Assembly (NCBI GenBank): GCA_948356915.1
Contig: CAOJCG010000001.1
Coordinates: 186,001-250,000, forward strand
Source: an uncultured Clostridiaceae bacterium
GTDB lineage: Bacteria; Bacillota; Clostridia; TANB77; CAG-508
Direction of reading: 5' to 3'
Length of the DNA stretch: 64,000 bases
Of this stretch, positions 40,479 to 49,501 are shown piece after piece. The position numbers and the translations under genes are program-made. Every line of letters begins with the position of its first letter. Position 1 is the first letter of the stretch. The notes under the pieces were generated by a model, which saw only the letters and a list, made by a program, of their open reading frames with translations, ran no database searches and was not told the DNA's origin.

Positions 40479-41084
40479 TTACTTTATATATATATAATTT
40501 TTAATATTATTAAATTTAGCTTCACCTATTCCACTTACATTTTTTAAATCTTCTAATTTACTAAACTTACCATTTTCTTTTCTATATGTAATTATTCTAT
40601 TTGCCATTGCCTCTCCTATTCCTGGAAGTTTTTGTAGTTCTTCACTTGTTGCTGTATTTATATTAACTTTTAATGTTTGTTTGGTGTTTTCATCTTTTCC
40701 ATTTGTACTAATATTTAAAATTTGTTCTTCTTCTTTATCATTTACACTTGGAACATATAATTTCATTCCATCTTCCAATAAATATGCTAAGTTAATTTTA
40801 TTTAAGTTTGCTTCTTTAGTTGCTCCTCCTGCTTTCTCTATTGCATCAATTACTCTTGAGCCTTCTTCTAATTTTATAATTCCTTGATTTATAACTTGTC
40901 CTGTAATATGTATTACAATTTGTGTTTTTTCTTCTTCTATAATATTTGTAAAATTCATCTCTTCATTTGAAATTTCTAAATAAGTGTAGTCATCTTCCTT
41001 ATTTAAATAAAAATAACTACACACCCCAATAATAATTCCCCCTATTAATCCACATATTATTATAATTTGTTTATAACTTTTAAT
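40479..41084 (-). CDS. comEA: ComEA-family helix-hairpin-helix DNA-binding protein with probable ATT start
   Basis: ComEA is the membrane-anchored DNA receptor of competence. Residues about 55-105 form an SLBB domain (HITGQVINQG, VIDAIEKAGGATKEANLNKI) and about 138-201 two helix-hairpin-helix motifs (NINTATSEELQKLPGIGEAM, LKNVSGIGEAKFNNI). From the first conventional start (GTG at 41024) the protein would begin inside its membrane helix and lack a ribosome site. The frame continues upstream through MKSYKQIIIICGLIGGIIIG to an ATT codon at 41084-41082 placed 8 bases after a perfect AGGAGG. I therefore annotate ATT as the start, giving 201 residues with a complete N-terminal anchor. No ComEC gene is adjacent. 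Confidence 0.85.
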   Translation of the reverse strand: MKSYKQIIIICGLIGGIIIGVCSYFYLNKEDDYTYLEISNEEMNFTNIIEEEKTQIVIHITGQVINQGIIKLEEGSRVIDAIEKAGGATKEANLNKINLAYLLEDGMKLYVPSVNDKEEEQILNISTNGKDENTKQTLKVNINTATSEELQKLPGIGEAMANRIITYRKENGKFSKLEDLKNVSGIGEAKFNNIKNYIYIK

Positions 41085-41166
41085 ATAAAAAACCTCCTTT
41101 TAGTATTGAATTTTCTCCTTTTTTAATATATTATATAAGCGTTATTATTACTTAAAGGAGAATGAT

Positions 41167-42469
41167 ATGAAATATTTTAAAAAACTTGTACTTATACTTT
41201 TAATTACTTTTTTGGGCTTATATACTACAAGTACATTTAGTGCTACAAATGATATAACTACGTATTCCCCATCTTGTCTTTTAATGGAAGCTAAAACTGG
41301 CAAAATAATTTATGAAAAAAATGCGCATGAAAAAATGTTTCCTGCTAGTACTACTAAAATTATGACTGCTATTCTTGCCTTAGAACATTGTGAATTAACT
41401 GATGTTGCTACTGCTAGTTATGAGGCTGTTTTCTCAGTACCAGTTCGGTTATAGTAATGCTAATATTCAAGTTGGTGAAGAACTTACTATAAATCAATTA
41501 TTACATGTTCTTTTAATTCCTTCTGCAAATGAAGCAGGAACTATTATAGCTGAACATATTGCTGGCAGTGTGGAAAGCTTTGCTTCAATGATGAATACAA
41601 AGGCAGCCGAACTTGGTTGTTTAAATACTAATTTTGTTAATGCTAATGGTGTTCATAATAGCAATCATTATTCTACTGCATATGACTTAAGTTTAATGGG
41701 ACGTTATGCTATGCAAAATGAAACTTTTAGGCAAATTGTTGGTAAGACCGTTTATACTCTTCCTGCTACTAATAAGTATGACAAAAATGATAGAGTATTT
41801 GGAACTACTAATACTTTATTAAAAAAAGATACTTCAGATAGAGTTGATAATTACTATTATGAATATACTACCGGAGCAAAAACTGGTTATACAAACCCTG
41901 CTAAGAGCTGTATTGTTGCTACTGCTATGAAAGATGGTATTGAATATATTGTTACTATTTTAGGTGCTGGAACTACTGGAAATGGGCTTTCTGCAAGAAA
42001 TTTGGATTGTATTTCTTTATTTAATTATGCTTTTGAAAATTATACAGTTAAAACTTTGAATGAAGCAAATTCTGTTTTAAGAACTACTAAAGTAAATAAA
42101 GCAAGTAGTAGTACAAAAAATTTGAATGTTGTTGTAGAGGATGAAATATCTGTACTTATAAAAAATGACTTTGATACCATGACTATAACTCCTACAGTCC
42201 AAATAAATACTGATTTAACTGCTCCTATTTCGCAAAATACTGTTATAGGAAAGATAACTTATAATGTAGATGGAAATGAATATTCTTCTAATCTTTTAGC
42301 TGGCTTTGATGTTATAGAGTCAAATGGATTTAATACTTTTTTAACTGTTTGTTCTGTTATTTTAGTACTATTTTTATTATATAGGTTATTAAATTTAAAT
42401 AGTAGCAGTAAAAAGAGAAAGAGGAAAAAAAGAAAGTATAATAGGAGAAATGATTATTTGTATAGGTAA
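41167..42469 (+). CDS. D-alanyl-D-alanine carboxypeptidase (S11), interrupted by a +1 shift at CGG
   Basis: A low-molecular-weight penicillin-binding protein that trims pentapeptides. Codons 1-93 encode a signal peptide (to about residue 25) and the first part of the domain with the SxxK motif ASTTKIM. The frame then reads GTT CGG TTA TAG, stopping at once. In the +1 frame from the GG the protein continues exactly as the family (GYSNANIQVGEELTINQLLH, then SAN and the AKTGYT KTG box). The joined product is 433 residues with a C-terminal membrane helix at about 390-412 and a basic tail. All three catalytic motifs are split across the two frames, so neither half can work alone. AAAGGAGA precedes the ATG. 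Envelope location: outer face of the membrane. Confidence 0.93.
41446..41448 (+). other. CGG +1 recoding site in the D-Ala-D-Ala carboxypeptidase gene
   Basis: Zero frame CCA GTT CGG TTA TAG; restored frame GTT (C) GGT TAT AGT AAT. The quadruplet is CGGT, and a zero-frame stop follows two codons later. Confidence 0.75.
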
Positions 42470-42502
42470 GTTTTATACTGTTTTTCATATGTTATAATAA
42501 AA

Positions 42503-42585
42503 GGTCACAGTGGTGTCATTGCCAACGAGGTATTCCCACAAACGGTGCCCCTACAGCGTAAAATTTGATTTTTCATATACTATAA
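42503..42585. repeat. Dispersed repeat, CCCCTACA/TTTGATTTTTC family
   Basis: GTCACAGTGGTGTCATTGCC, GGTATTCCCACAAACGGTG, CCCCTACAGCG and AAATTTGATTTTTCATATAC. A close relative of 3090-3145 with the longer 3' part seen at 60065-60098. Confidence 0.65.
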
Positions 42586-42587
42586 AA

Positions 42588-42624
42588 AATAGGGCAACTT
42601 TAATAAAAGTTCCCCTATTTTTTA
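42588..42624. terminator. Convergent terminator between carboxypeptidase and LCP genes
   Basis: AAAATAGGGCAACTTT / AAAGTTCCCCTATTTTTT, one mismatch, with T-runs on both strands; it overlaps the LCP stop codon. Confidence 0.75.
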
Positions 42625-43971
42625 TTCATAATCTTTCCCAATTATTATTGTAAAGTCTACATTTGAATTGTTTGAGTTATTGTTTATTTTGTCTATATTT
42701 AGTATTTCTTTTAAGTCTTCTTCTATATTTTTTGATTGCATTGTTCTATTTATTATTAAACTATTTGATGTATTGTTTGTGTTTCCTGATTTTGTTACAT
42801 CATATCCTTCTTTAATAAGTTTTTGTTTTACTTCTTCTAGTTTTTCATTTTTTCCTGTTCCATTTAATAATTCTATTTTTATCTTTTCTTCTTTTTTATC
42901 TTGTTCATTACTGTTTGTGTCTTCTATTGTATTTGTTACTGGCTCTTCTGGTAGTATGTCTGTAAATAACTCATCTACTATTTGCTTTGTTTGTTTTTTA
43001 TTTGCAACATATATCCATATTCCATTACATTTTTGGCTTTCTCCTGGTACCATTCCAGATTTTATGTTTTCCATATTAAATTTGAATGCATATGGTATAT
43101 AATATTTTATTGTTTCTAAAGTTAAATCTGTTTTTACATTATTGAATACTATATCTAATAAATTTAGTACTTTAGTTACATTTTCAAAACGTATTAATTG
43201 TTTTAATGTTGCTTGTATAAATTCTCTTTGTGTTCTCATTCTTCCTAAGTCGTTGTCTCCATATTCTTCTGGGTAACTTGTCCAGTCTTGGTTATGCCTA
43301 AAACGCAATAATTGCTCTGCTTTTGCTCCATCTATTAGTTGCTCTCCTGCTTTTAAATGAATGTGTAAGTTTTGATTTGTATCATCATAGTTCATATCTA
43401 TTGGTACATTGAAGGTAACTCCTCCTATAGCATCTACTATTTGTACTATGGCGTCTGTATCTACTAATACATAATTGTGTATTTTTATTCCTACTAATTC
43501 TTCTACTCTAGTAATTGTTTCTGGTATGTTTGTACCATTTCTGTATACTGAATTCATTTTATAGCTTGCTAAATAGTTTGGTGTTGCTGAGTTTTTGTCT
43601 TTTCTTCCAACATAAGTATCTCTAGGGATTGATAACATAGAGGCTTGCTGAGTTTGAGGGTTATATGATGCTACCATTATACTATCTGTTAATTTATAAT
43701 CATCTTCATAACCACTTTCTCCTAATATTAGAACATTAATTCTTCCAACTTCTTTTAATTTTTCTGGGTCTATACCTAATGCTGTTGCTGAAAGTGGATC
43801 ATAATGGTTTTCTTCTCCTTTTGATACATGTTTACTATAATTTATTGCAAACCAAATTCCATAACCTATTATAAGTGTTAATATAATTAATAATATTATT
43901 CTAAAAAATACTCTTACTTTGCTTCTTTTCTTTTTTTTCTTTTTATCATTTGATTTTATATCTTTTTTCAA
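42622..43971 (-). CDS. LCP (LytR-CpsA-Psr) family cell-wall polymer ligase
   Basis: LCP enzymes transfer lipid-linked anionic polymers such as teichoic acids to peptidoglycan. The 449-residue product has a strongly basic N-terminus (DKKKKKKRSK), one membrane helix at about 24-45, and the LCP domain at about 75-330 with the family residues in INVLILGESG, MLSIPRDTYV, KMNSVYR, VDAIGGVTFNVPIDM and AEQLLRFRH..D.GRMRTQREF. A LytR C-terminal domain follows at about 365-435 (KIELLNGTGKNEKLEEV). Start is TTG at 43971 with GGGAG nine bases upstream. Active site faces the outside of the membrane. Confidence 0.95.
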   Translation of the reverse strand: MKKDIKSNDKKKKKKRSKVRVFFRIILLIILTLIIGYGIWFAINYSKHVSKGEENHYDPLSATALGIDPEKLKEVGRINVLILGESGYEDDYKLTDSIMVASYNPQTQQASMLSIPRDTYVGRKDKNSATPNYLASYKMNSVYRNGTNIPETITRVEELVGIKIHNYVLVDTDAIVQIVDAIGGVTFNVPIDMNYDDTNQNLHIHLKAGEQLIDGAKAEQLLRFRHNQDWTSYPEEYGDNDLGRMRTQREFIQATLKQLIRFENVTKVLNLLDIVFNNVKTDLTLETIKYYIPYAFKFNMENIKSGMVPGESQKCNGIWIYVANKKQTKQIVDELFTDILPEEPVTNTIEDTNSNEQDKKEEKIKIELLNGTGKNEKLEEVKQKLIKEGYDVTKSGNTNNTSNSLIINRTMQSKNIEEDLKEILNIDKINNNSNNSNVDFTIIIGKDYE

Positions 43972-44139
43972 CTAAATTCACTCCCAATAATTATTTACAT
44001 GATAAAAGTATAACAAATATAACAATTTTTTTCAATAATTTTGTTTAAATTTTTATTTACATATTTTGTAAACTTTTCTATATCTTATAGTATTACTAGC
44101 CTATTTTTTGATATTGGGCAAGAGTATTTTATTTCGATA

Positions 44140-44613
44140 TTATATTACTAAATATTTTCTATCTTCTTTTTCTAGTTGTTTTAGACTTTTTTCTGGAGTT
44201 GGTAAATCTTCTGTTAATGAACTATATTCTCTTTGATTAATCTCTTGTTTTCTTGTTTGAATTGCAAAATATGTTTGTGCTAGGGCTATAACTTTCTTTC
44301 TACTATCTCCATTTTGTGCTATTAAGTAGCATGCATAATGAGTTAACTTGTAATCTTTAATATTCTTAGTCTCTCCTTTTGGCATTTTGATCGTTTTGTC
44401 GGCGCAGCCAAAATGTTCAAATATACTGATACCACTGTTTTCACACGATTCCTCTGCTTTTCTTATTACATTTTCAAATTTCATCCATTCTTTGTAGCCT
44501 AATACTTGCTGTAGTTCTCTAGCATACCAATATTCAATACCATTTTCATCAAAATGCTTAATATCTTCAAAATTTTGATTACTGTAATTTTCATTTTTTT
44601 CTAGTTCATTCAT
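44140..44613 (-). CDS. DinD-like / BRO-N antirepressor-type protein
   Basis: A 157-residue protein matching the N-terminal domain of DNA-damage-inducible protein D: FEDIKHFDENGIEYWYAREL, QQVLGYKEW, CENSGISIFEHF, KTIKMPKGETKNIKDYKLTH and YACYLIAQNGDSRKKVIALA. Full DinD proteins are around 270 residues; this one ends after EDLPTPEKSLKQLEKED and so lacks the usual C-terminal half. It could be a short subfamily or a truncated remnant. Such genes are often phage- or mobile-element-derived. No other phage gene is nearby. An AGGAGATGACAG stretch precedes the ATG. In Escherichia coli DinD inhibits RecA, but that function maps to regions I cannot confirm here. Confidence 0.75.
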   Translation of the reverse strand: MNELEKNENYSNQNFEDIKHFDENGIEYWYARELQQVLGYKEWMKFENVIRKAEESCENSGISIFEHFGCADKTIKMPKGETKNIKDYKLTHYACYLIAQNGDSRKKVIALAQTYFAIQTRKQEINQREYSSLTEDLPTPEKSLKQLEKEDRKYLVI

Positions 44614-44705
44614 TTACTGTCATCTCCTTTCTTTTATGCAACGATTATATTACAATTGTAAAAAATTTACAATACTTTTGTGAAAATTTGTTCGTATTTT
44701 TAAAT

Positions 44706-44764
44706 AAAATAATAGGTTCCCCTTTTAATGCATTTTGGCATAAAATAGGAACCCTATTATTTTA
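44706..44764. terminator. Hairpin terminator after cvpA
   Basis: AAAATAATAGGTTCC / GGAACCCTATTATTTT with a long loop, overlapping the cvpA stop codon on the minus strand. Confidence 0.75.
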
Positions 44765-45418
44765 AAAAATTATATTCATTAATATATTATTGTTATAGAA
44801 AACACTTCCTACTATTGATTTGTTAATTGCTGTAATCAAACCTGAACCTTCTATCATTGGGCTTATAAATGAAATTATTGCAAATATTATAAATATTATT
44901 ATTAATGCTTCCACTAACCCATATATAATTCCTCCAGCTTTATCAAATTGTTTTATTATTGGTAGGTCTGTTATTAATGAAGATAGTGCACTTACAAATA
45001 TTAATGCAATTCTTGCTATTATAAATAGACCAATTGCTACACCTACATTTACAGCTGTTTTTGATATTTGTTCTGCAACTTGGTTTACTACTGTTTGTTT
45101 TGTTTCATTTACTGCTACTTCTATAGATTCATTTATATGATTTACTATAGATTTTGGCAGATTGCTATCTTCCTTTACTTTTCCAGTTTCAGTAACATCA
45201 TCTGATACTATTTCTATTATCGAATTTTTTATATTATCATCTATTTTAGTATTATTTATTACAAAGTTACTTATTGGCTTAAATAATACTACTGCTATTA
45301 CTATTGCTATTACAAATGACAAAATTTTTATTACACATTTTGTTAAACCTTTTTTATATCCGAAGAATATACAAAGTAGTATTAAACCTAAAATTATTAA
45401 ATCTATTATTAATGACAT
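44762..45418 (-). CDS. CvpA family membrane protein
   Basis: A 218-residue membrane protein with helices at about 4-22 (IDLIILGLILLCIFFGYKKG), 30-48, 125-147 and 160-185. The opening DLIILGLIxxxxxxGYKKGL and a central extracytoplasmic helical segment (about 65-118) are typical of CvpA/YshB-like proteins, which resemble colicin V production protein. In Firmicutes the function is not settled. It lies 11 bases downstream of the DUF5711 gene and is probably co-transcribed with it; AGGAGG precedes its ATG. Confidence 0.88.
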   Translation of the reverse strand: MSLIIDLIILGLILLCIFFGYKKGLTKCVIKILSFVIAIVIAVVLFKPISNFVINNTKIDDNIKNSIIEIVSDDVTETGKVKEDSNLPKSIVNHINESIEVAVNETKQTVVNQVAEQISKTAVNVGVAIGLFIIARIALIFVSALSSLITDLPIIKQFDKAGGIIYGLVEALIIIFIIFAIISFISPMIEGSGLITAINKSIVGSVFYNNNILMNIIF

Positions 45419-45429
45419 ATTAAAACCTC

Positions 45430-46617
45430 CTATATATCTACTATTTCTATTTTTTCCCTATATACTATTCCTGCAAAATTATTATTAATTACAACTTTTC
45501 TAATTTCTTGTTTTGAAATATATTTTTTTATTAGCCAGCCATTTGTACTTATAAAGTGTACTTCTGAGCCCATATTTACTGATATTTTATCATTATAACT
45601 GCTTATTTCTTTTAATGCTCCATCCAAACTATATATATTTGTTTTTTTGCTATTAGTGTTTATTATTTCTATATTTGTTTGTGTACTTAATAATGATGTC
45701 TTTTCTACTACTCTAAATACATGGTTATTTAGTTCTATATCTGCAAAACTTATACGTACATTGTCTTCTACAAAATTTACTATTTTTTCATTAGCTTCAT
45801 TTTTAATAGCATATATTCCATCATTATACATACATATTAGTCTGTTTTGTTCTTGGTATTTTATATTTGTTATTAAGTTTCCATTAGGCTCCCCATATGT
45901 ATATATTATTGAGCCTTCTTCAGATGATTTTGCTTTTTGAATAGATACTATTTTTACAATAGATTGTACTTGTGTTCCTCCTGTATTAATTTCGGAAAAT
46001 GCCATGTATTGGTTATCTAATGATATGTCAGCATCCATAGCTATTGTATTTGCTAAATATGTTTTAAATAGTTCTTTTCCTGAACTGTCAAATGTTTCTA
46101 TTACGGACTTATGCGTTGTTCCTGATAAAATTACTGCTACATATCCATTTTTGTTTACTTTTATTTTATCTATATTCCCCTCTAACTCGTTTTTCCAAAT
46201 AATTTCATTTCCTGAAATTAAATATATTTTGTTTTGACCTTTTTCAGCAATTAATAAAAACCTTCCATTTGAACTTGTTATTGGAGTAGATATTTCTACT
46301 GTAAGTTCCCCATCTAGCTTTCCTAGTGAATTATAATTTTTTAAAGTATTGTTATTTAGTATTGCTATGTATTTATCGTTTGCATATATGTTATTATTTT
46401 CATTTTCATCTAAAGGAATGGAATTTGTACTATCTTCTATTACATTTTTCATTAGAACATACTTATCCATAATATCTCTAAATTGCTTGTTAACACAATA
46501 TGTAATAAATATAATTAGTAGTACCAATAAAACTGTAGCTATTATAGAAACTATCATTATTTTCTTTTTGTTTATTTTTTTTATATTTTCTCCATCATCT
46601 ATTCCAATTATTTTCAT
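45430..46617 (-). CDS. DUF5711 family membrane-anchored beta-propeller-like protein
   Basis: A 395-residue protein with an N-terminal cytoplasmic segment, one membrane helix at about 22-44 (IVSIIATVLLVLLIIFITYC) and an external beta-rich region of short repeated blades (KYIAILNNNTLKNYNSLGK, RFLLIAEKGQNKIYLISGNE, YVAVILSGT, YMAFSEI). This layout fits DUF5711 proteins of Clostridia, whose role is unknown. It is translationally close to cvpA downstream, an arrangement that I believe is common for this pair and suggests a shared envelope function. Start ATG at 46617 has TAGGAG upstream. Confidence 0.75.
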   Translation of the reverse strand: MKIIGIDDGENIKKINKKKIMIVSIIATVLLVLLIIFITYCVNKQFRDIMDKYVLMKNVIEDSTNSIPLDENENNNIYANDKYIAILNNNTLKNYNSLGKLDGELTVEISTPITSSNGRFLLIAEKGQNKIYLISGNEIIWKNELEGNIDKIKVNKNGYVAVILSGTTHKSVIETFDSSGKELFKTYLANTIAMDADISLDNQYMAFSEINTGGTQVQSIVKIVSIQKAKSSEEGSIIYTYGEPNGNLITNIKYQEQNRLICMYNDGIYAIKNEANEKIVNFVEDNVRISFADIELNNHVFRVVEKTSLLSTQTNIEIINTNSKKTNIYSLDGALKEISSYNDKISVNMGSEVHFISTNGWLIKKYISKQEIRKVVINNNFAGIVYREKIEIVDI

Positions 46618-46692
46618 TCAAAACTCCTAATATAAAATATCTATACTTATTTTATATCAGTTTTGTTATTTTTTTTCAAGCACTTTTACAAA

Positions 46693-46760
46693 ATTCCCAT
46701 TGGGGACGTTTCCTTTTTGGGTATCTGTCCCTTTTGGGGTTTGTGTCACTTTTTGGAATT
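46693..46760. repeat. GGGGACGTTT/TGTCACTTTT-family repeat
   Basis: CCCATTGGGGACGTTTCC, then a duplicated TCTGTCCCTTTTGGGG and GTGTCACTTTTTGGAATT. The same element occurs inverted at 47931-47976, on the other side of the YkvI-like gene, and direct at 54209-54247. Confidence 0.75.
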
Positions 46761-46796
46761 AACTATCTCTTATTTACTTTATTTATTTTTCTCTGC

Positions 46797-47816
46797 CTAG
46801 GTACTTCTTTTTAATAACATAAAAATCTGTATTAAACCAAGTATTCCAAACAATGGATATAAAAGTTCAACTAACTTTGAAAAACCTATATTGGAAACTA
46901 ATATCCCTGTTACGCACATAATTAATAATATTATATTATAGCTTTTTTTATTCTTACTTACATTTCCTAAAAAACTATATCCTGTAGAAATTGCAGATGT
47001 GAATATTGAAGCAATTATTACAAAACCATATATATATTTGAATATCCTTCCAAACTGCATTGTTATTTCTATTAATGGCATTTCTAGTTCTTGTATGAAA
47101 AATTGCCCTCTTAGAAGCAATCCATAAATGAGAAAAGCTAATATTATTACAATTATACTGCTAATTGTAGATATTTTTATTATCCCTTTTTTACTATCTA
47201 TATAATTTCTCAAACTTGTTAATACTGGTATTAATAAAATGCTATTATAACTTGCATATAATATGCTATTAAATAACCAGCCTCTATTGGTTGCTTCTAT
47301 TAATATATTGCTATTTTTACTTAGCATATATGGCAAATTTTTTATTCCTAAATATATAATTAATAATATTAGAAATGGTACTAATACTTCATTTGCTTTA
47401 ATTACACCTTGTATACTTTTCTTAAAAATAATATAACATATGACTACAAATAGGGTACTTGAAATATGAATTGGAATTTTATATGTTTGTTCTATATATG
47501 CACTAAATCCTGCTATCATTATATAAAAGGAAATAAGTAAAAAAGCATTTACTATTATATTTATAAATTTATTTAATTTATGCTGTTTCCAATTTATTCT
47601 TTCTAGCAATTTATTATATGTATTAATTTCATACATTTTTGTTAATTCTAAAACCCTATATATTATAATTCCTGTTATTATACCACTTAAAATAATACCT
47701 ATTTTTCCGCATTGTCCATATTTGCCAAAGAATAAATATATTTCTCTTCCTGATGCAAACCCTGCACCTATCAAGGTTCCTATAATTACAAAAATAACTT
47801 TTAAAATATTCTTCAA
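46797..47816 (-). CDS. YkvI-like polytopic membrane transporter
   Basis: A 339-residue, roughly ten-helix membrane protein. The first helix carries the family signature GTLIGAGFASGREIYLFF, followed by GIILSGIITGIIIYRVLELT. It belongs to the YkvI family, distant relatives of LeuT-fold amino-acid transporters (the GAGFASG segment corresponds to the unwound first helix that binds substrate). The substrate is unknown. It is a single gene between inverted copies of a dispersed repeat (46693-46760 and 47931-47976). Start ATG at 47816 follows AAGGAGAACTTAG. Confidence 0.85.
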   Translation of the reverse strand: MKNILKVIFVIIGTLIGAGFASGREIYLFFGKYGQCGKIGIILSGIITGIIIYRVLELTKMYEINTYNKLLERINWKQHKLNKFINIIVNAFLLISFYIMIAGFSAYIEQTYKIPIHISSTLFVVICYIIFKKSIQGVIKANEVLVPFLILLIIYLGIKNLPYMLSKNSNILIEATNRGWLFNSILYASYNSILLIPVLTSLRNYIDSKKGIIKISTISSIIVIILAFLIYGLLLRGQFFIQELEMPLIEITMQFGRIFKYIYGFVIIASIFTSAISTGYSFLGNVSKNKKSYNIILLIMCVTGILVSNIGFSKLVELLYPLFGILGLIQIFMLLKRST

Positions 47817-47830
47817 ATCTAAGTTCTCCT

Positions 47831-47976
47831 TTTTTATTAGAAGCTGGAGGTTGGAAGTTGGAGGTTGGATAATTGGGTAACTTCCAACCTCTGGGTTCCG
47901 ATTTCCGTCTTCTGACCTCTGTATTCAATTCCCAAAAGTGACAGACTTCCCATTTGAAAACGTCCCCAATGGGAAC
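47831..47976. repeat. Two adjoining dispersed repeats upstream of the YkvI-like gene
   Basis: 47838-47925 is a run of GGAGGTTGGAAGTTGGAGGT followed by its pyrimidine-rich complement (CTTCCAACCTC, CCGTCTTCTGACCTC). 47931-47976 is the GGGGACGTTT-family repeat in inverse orientation (CCCAAAAGTGACAGACTTCC, AACGTCCCCAATGGG). Confidence 0.75.
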
Positions 47977-47982
47977 CCAAAT

Positions 47983-48016
47983 AAAAAACTCTCATTAAAA
48001 TTTATGAGAGTTTTTT
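47983..48016 (-). terminator. Terminator of the gldA-F-G operon
   Basis: AAAAAACTCTCAT / ATGAGAGTTTTTT with an 8-base loop immediately after the GldG stop codon. Confidence 0.85.
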
Positions 48017-48025
48017 GTTTTTATT

Positions 48026-49483
48026 CTATTTCTTTCTTCTTCTATGTTGCCATACTAATATTCCTACAAATATTATTATTACTGGCACTCCAAATATTAC
48101 CCCTTGTATTATATTGTCTTGCTCTACTGTTGCTGTGTAGTTTACTGTGTTTGTGTCTTTTCTTATTACTATATCTTCTTGTCTATCTACTAAATATGCT
48201 ACCACATCTATTACTAAGTCTTTATTATATGCATATGATATCATAGGATATGATGATGTTTGTGATAGTGTGTAGTCTGATATGAATAGGTTTTCTCCAT
48301 ATATTACTAGTTTTGAAATTTTTTCGCTTTCTCCTGTTTCACTATTTGCTTCTGATACTTTCTTTTGCATTTCTGCTCCTACTATAAATGGCCCTTCTTC
48401 TTCTCCTTGTTGTTTTCCACTACTTGTTATGTTAAAGTTTGTTCTAAAAAATGCTCCTTCACTTGCTTCTAGTAATGTATTTTTTGTTACTTTTAAGCTT
48501 TCTAGTTCTTCTTCTGTAACAAAGTTTATTTTGCTTGCATTTATTAGTAGTGCTGATGGTATATTTTTTGTAATTGTATTATAATTTACATTTGGAATTA
48601 TAATACTTGGTGCTCCTGACATCATTTTTGAATTATCTGTTTCGTTTATAACGCCTACTTCAAATGACTTAATTCCATATACACTAAGTATTTTATTTAC
48701 ATTTGGTAGTTCTTTATTTTCAGTTACTGCTAAGTTGAACCACAATATGTTTCCACCTTTATTTATGTAATTAGTTATTGCATTTGTTGCCACATCGTCA
48801 AAGTCTTTTTCTGGTGATGTTATTATTAATGTATCACAGTCTTCTGGAATATTTCCGGTTGTTATTATATTTAGTGTTTTATATTCTGTTACTTCATTTG
48901 TTAAGTACATACTTAAGTAGTTCATATTTGCAGATACTGTAAATTCTGAATACCCTTCTAAGAAATATATTGTTGGTATTTTTTCTGCTACTACATATAA
49001 TATAGAATTTGTTAATTTTTCTTCTGTTATATCTATTTGTTCATATGTTTTTGGATCATATGTATAAAAGTCATTTGTTGATAATATTTTAGATTTTTCT
49101 TTTCCTTCTACTATTATTCCATTAGAGTTATTGTCTATTCCATATTTTTCTACTAAGTCTGGTCTTGAAGTCGCATTTGTTACTTCTATATTAATTTTAC
49201 TATTTTCATTATGATATTGTTTTGCTAAGTCTATTATTGCATCATTTTCTGAATATCCTATAAAATATATATTTACATCATTTTGTATATTTTTTACTTG
49301 TTCTTTACTAGTTTTGGTTAAGGTATATAATTTTTCAGATGTGAAATCTATTGGGTTTAAGTCTAAACTATTAATCCATAATGTAAGTGCAATAAATAAT
49401 ATTACTATTGCTATCATAAATATAATAGTTGTAGTTCTTTTTATAAGAACACTCTTTTTTATTTTTTCTATTATTTTTCCCAT
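48026..49483 (-). CDS. GldG-family ABC transporter auxiliary subunit
   Basis: A 485-residue membrane protein with a helix at about 16-36 (IIFMIAIVILFIALTLWINS) and another at about 458-478, enclosing a large external domain. The outer part carries LYTLTKTSKEQVKN, YFIGYSEND and FLEGYSEF, as in the GldG/IFT52-like ABC-2 auxiliary proteins. It overlaps no gene but begins 18 bases after the permease stop and ends the three-gene operon (ATPase, permease, GldG). In gliding Bacteroidetes GldA/F/G supports motility; in Clostridia the same arrangement probably exports or senses an unknown envelope substrate. Confidence 0.88.
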   Translation of the reverse strand: MGKIIEKIKKSVLIKRTTTIIFMIAIVILFIALTLWINSLDLNPIDFTSEKLYTLTKTSKEQVKNIQNDVNIYFIGYSENDAIIDLAKQYHNENSKINIEVTNATSRPDLVEKYGIDNNSNGIIVEGKEKSKILSTNDFYTYDPKTYEQIDITEEKLTNSILYVVAEKIPTIYFLEGYSEFTVSANMNYLSMYLTNEVTEYKTLNIITTGNIPEDCDTLIITSPEKDFDDVATNAITNYINKGGNILWFNLAVTENKELPNVNKILSVYGIKSFEVGVINETDNSKMMSGAPSIIIPNVNYNTITKNIPSALLINASKINFVTEEELESLKVTKNTLLEASEGAFFRTNFNITSSGKQQGEEEGPFIVGAEMQKKVSEANSETGESEKISKLVIYGENLFISDYTLSQTSSYPMISYAYNKDLVIDVVAYLVDRQEDIVIRKDTNTVNYTATVEQDNIIQGVIFGVPVIIIFVGILVWQHRRRKK

Positions 49484-49501
49484 TTAATATTTTTACGCCT
49501 C

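Noticed and set aside
44140..44613. Prophage region around the DinD-like gene
   Set aside because: No integrase, capsid, tail or lysis genes are nearby.
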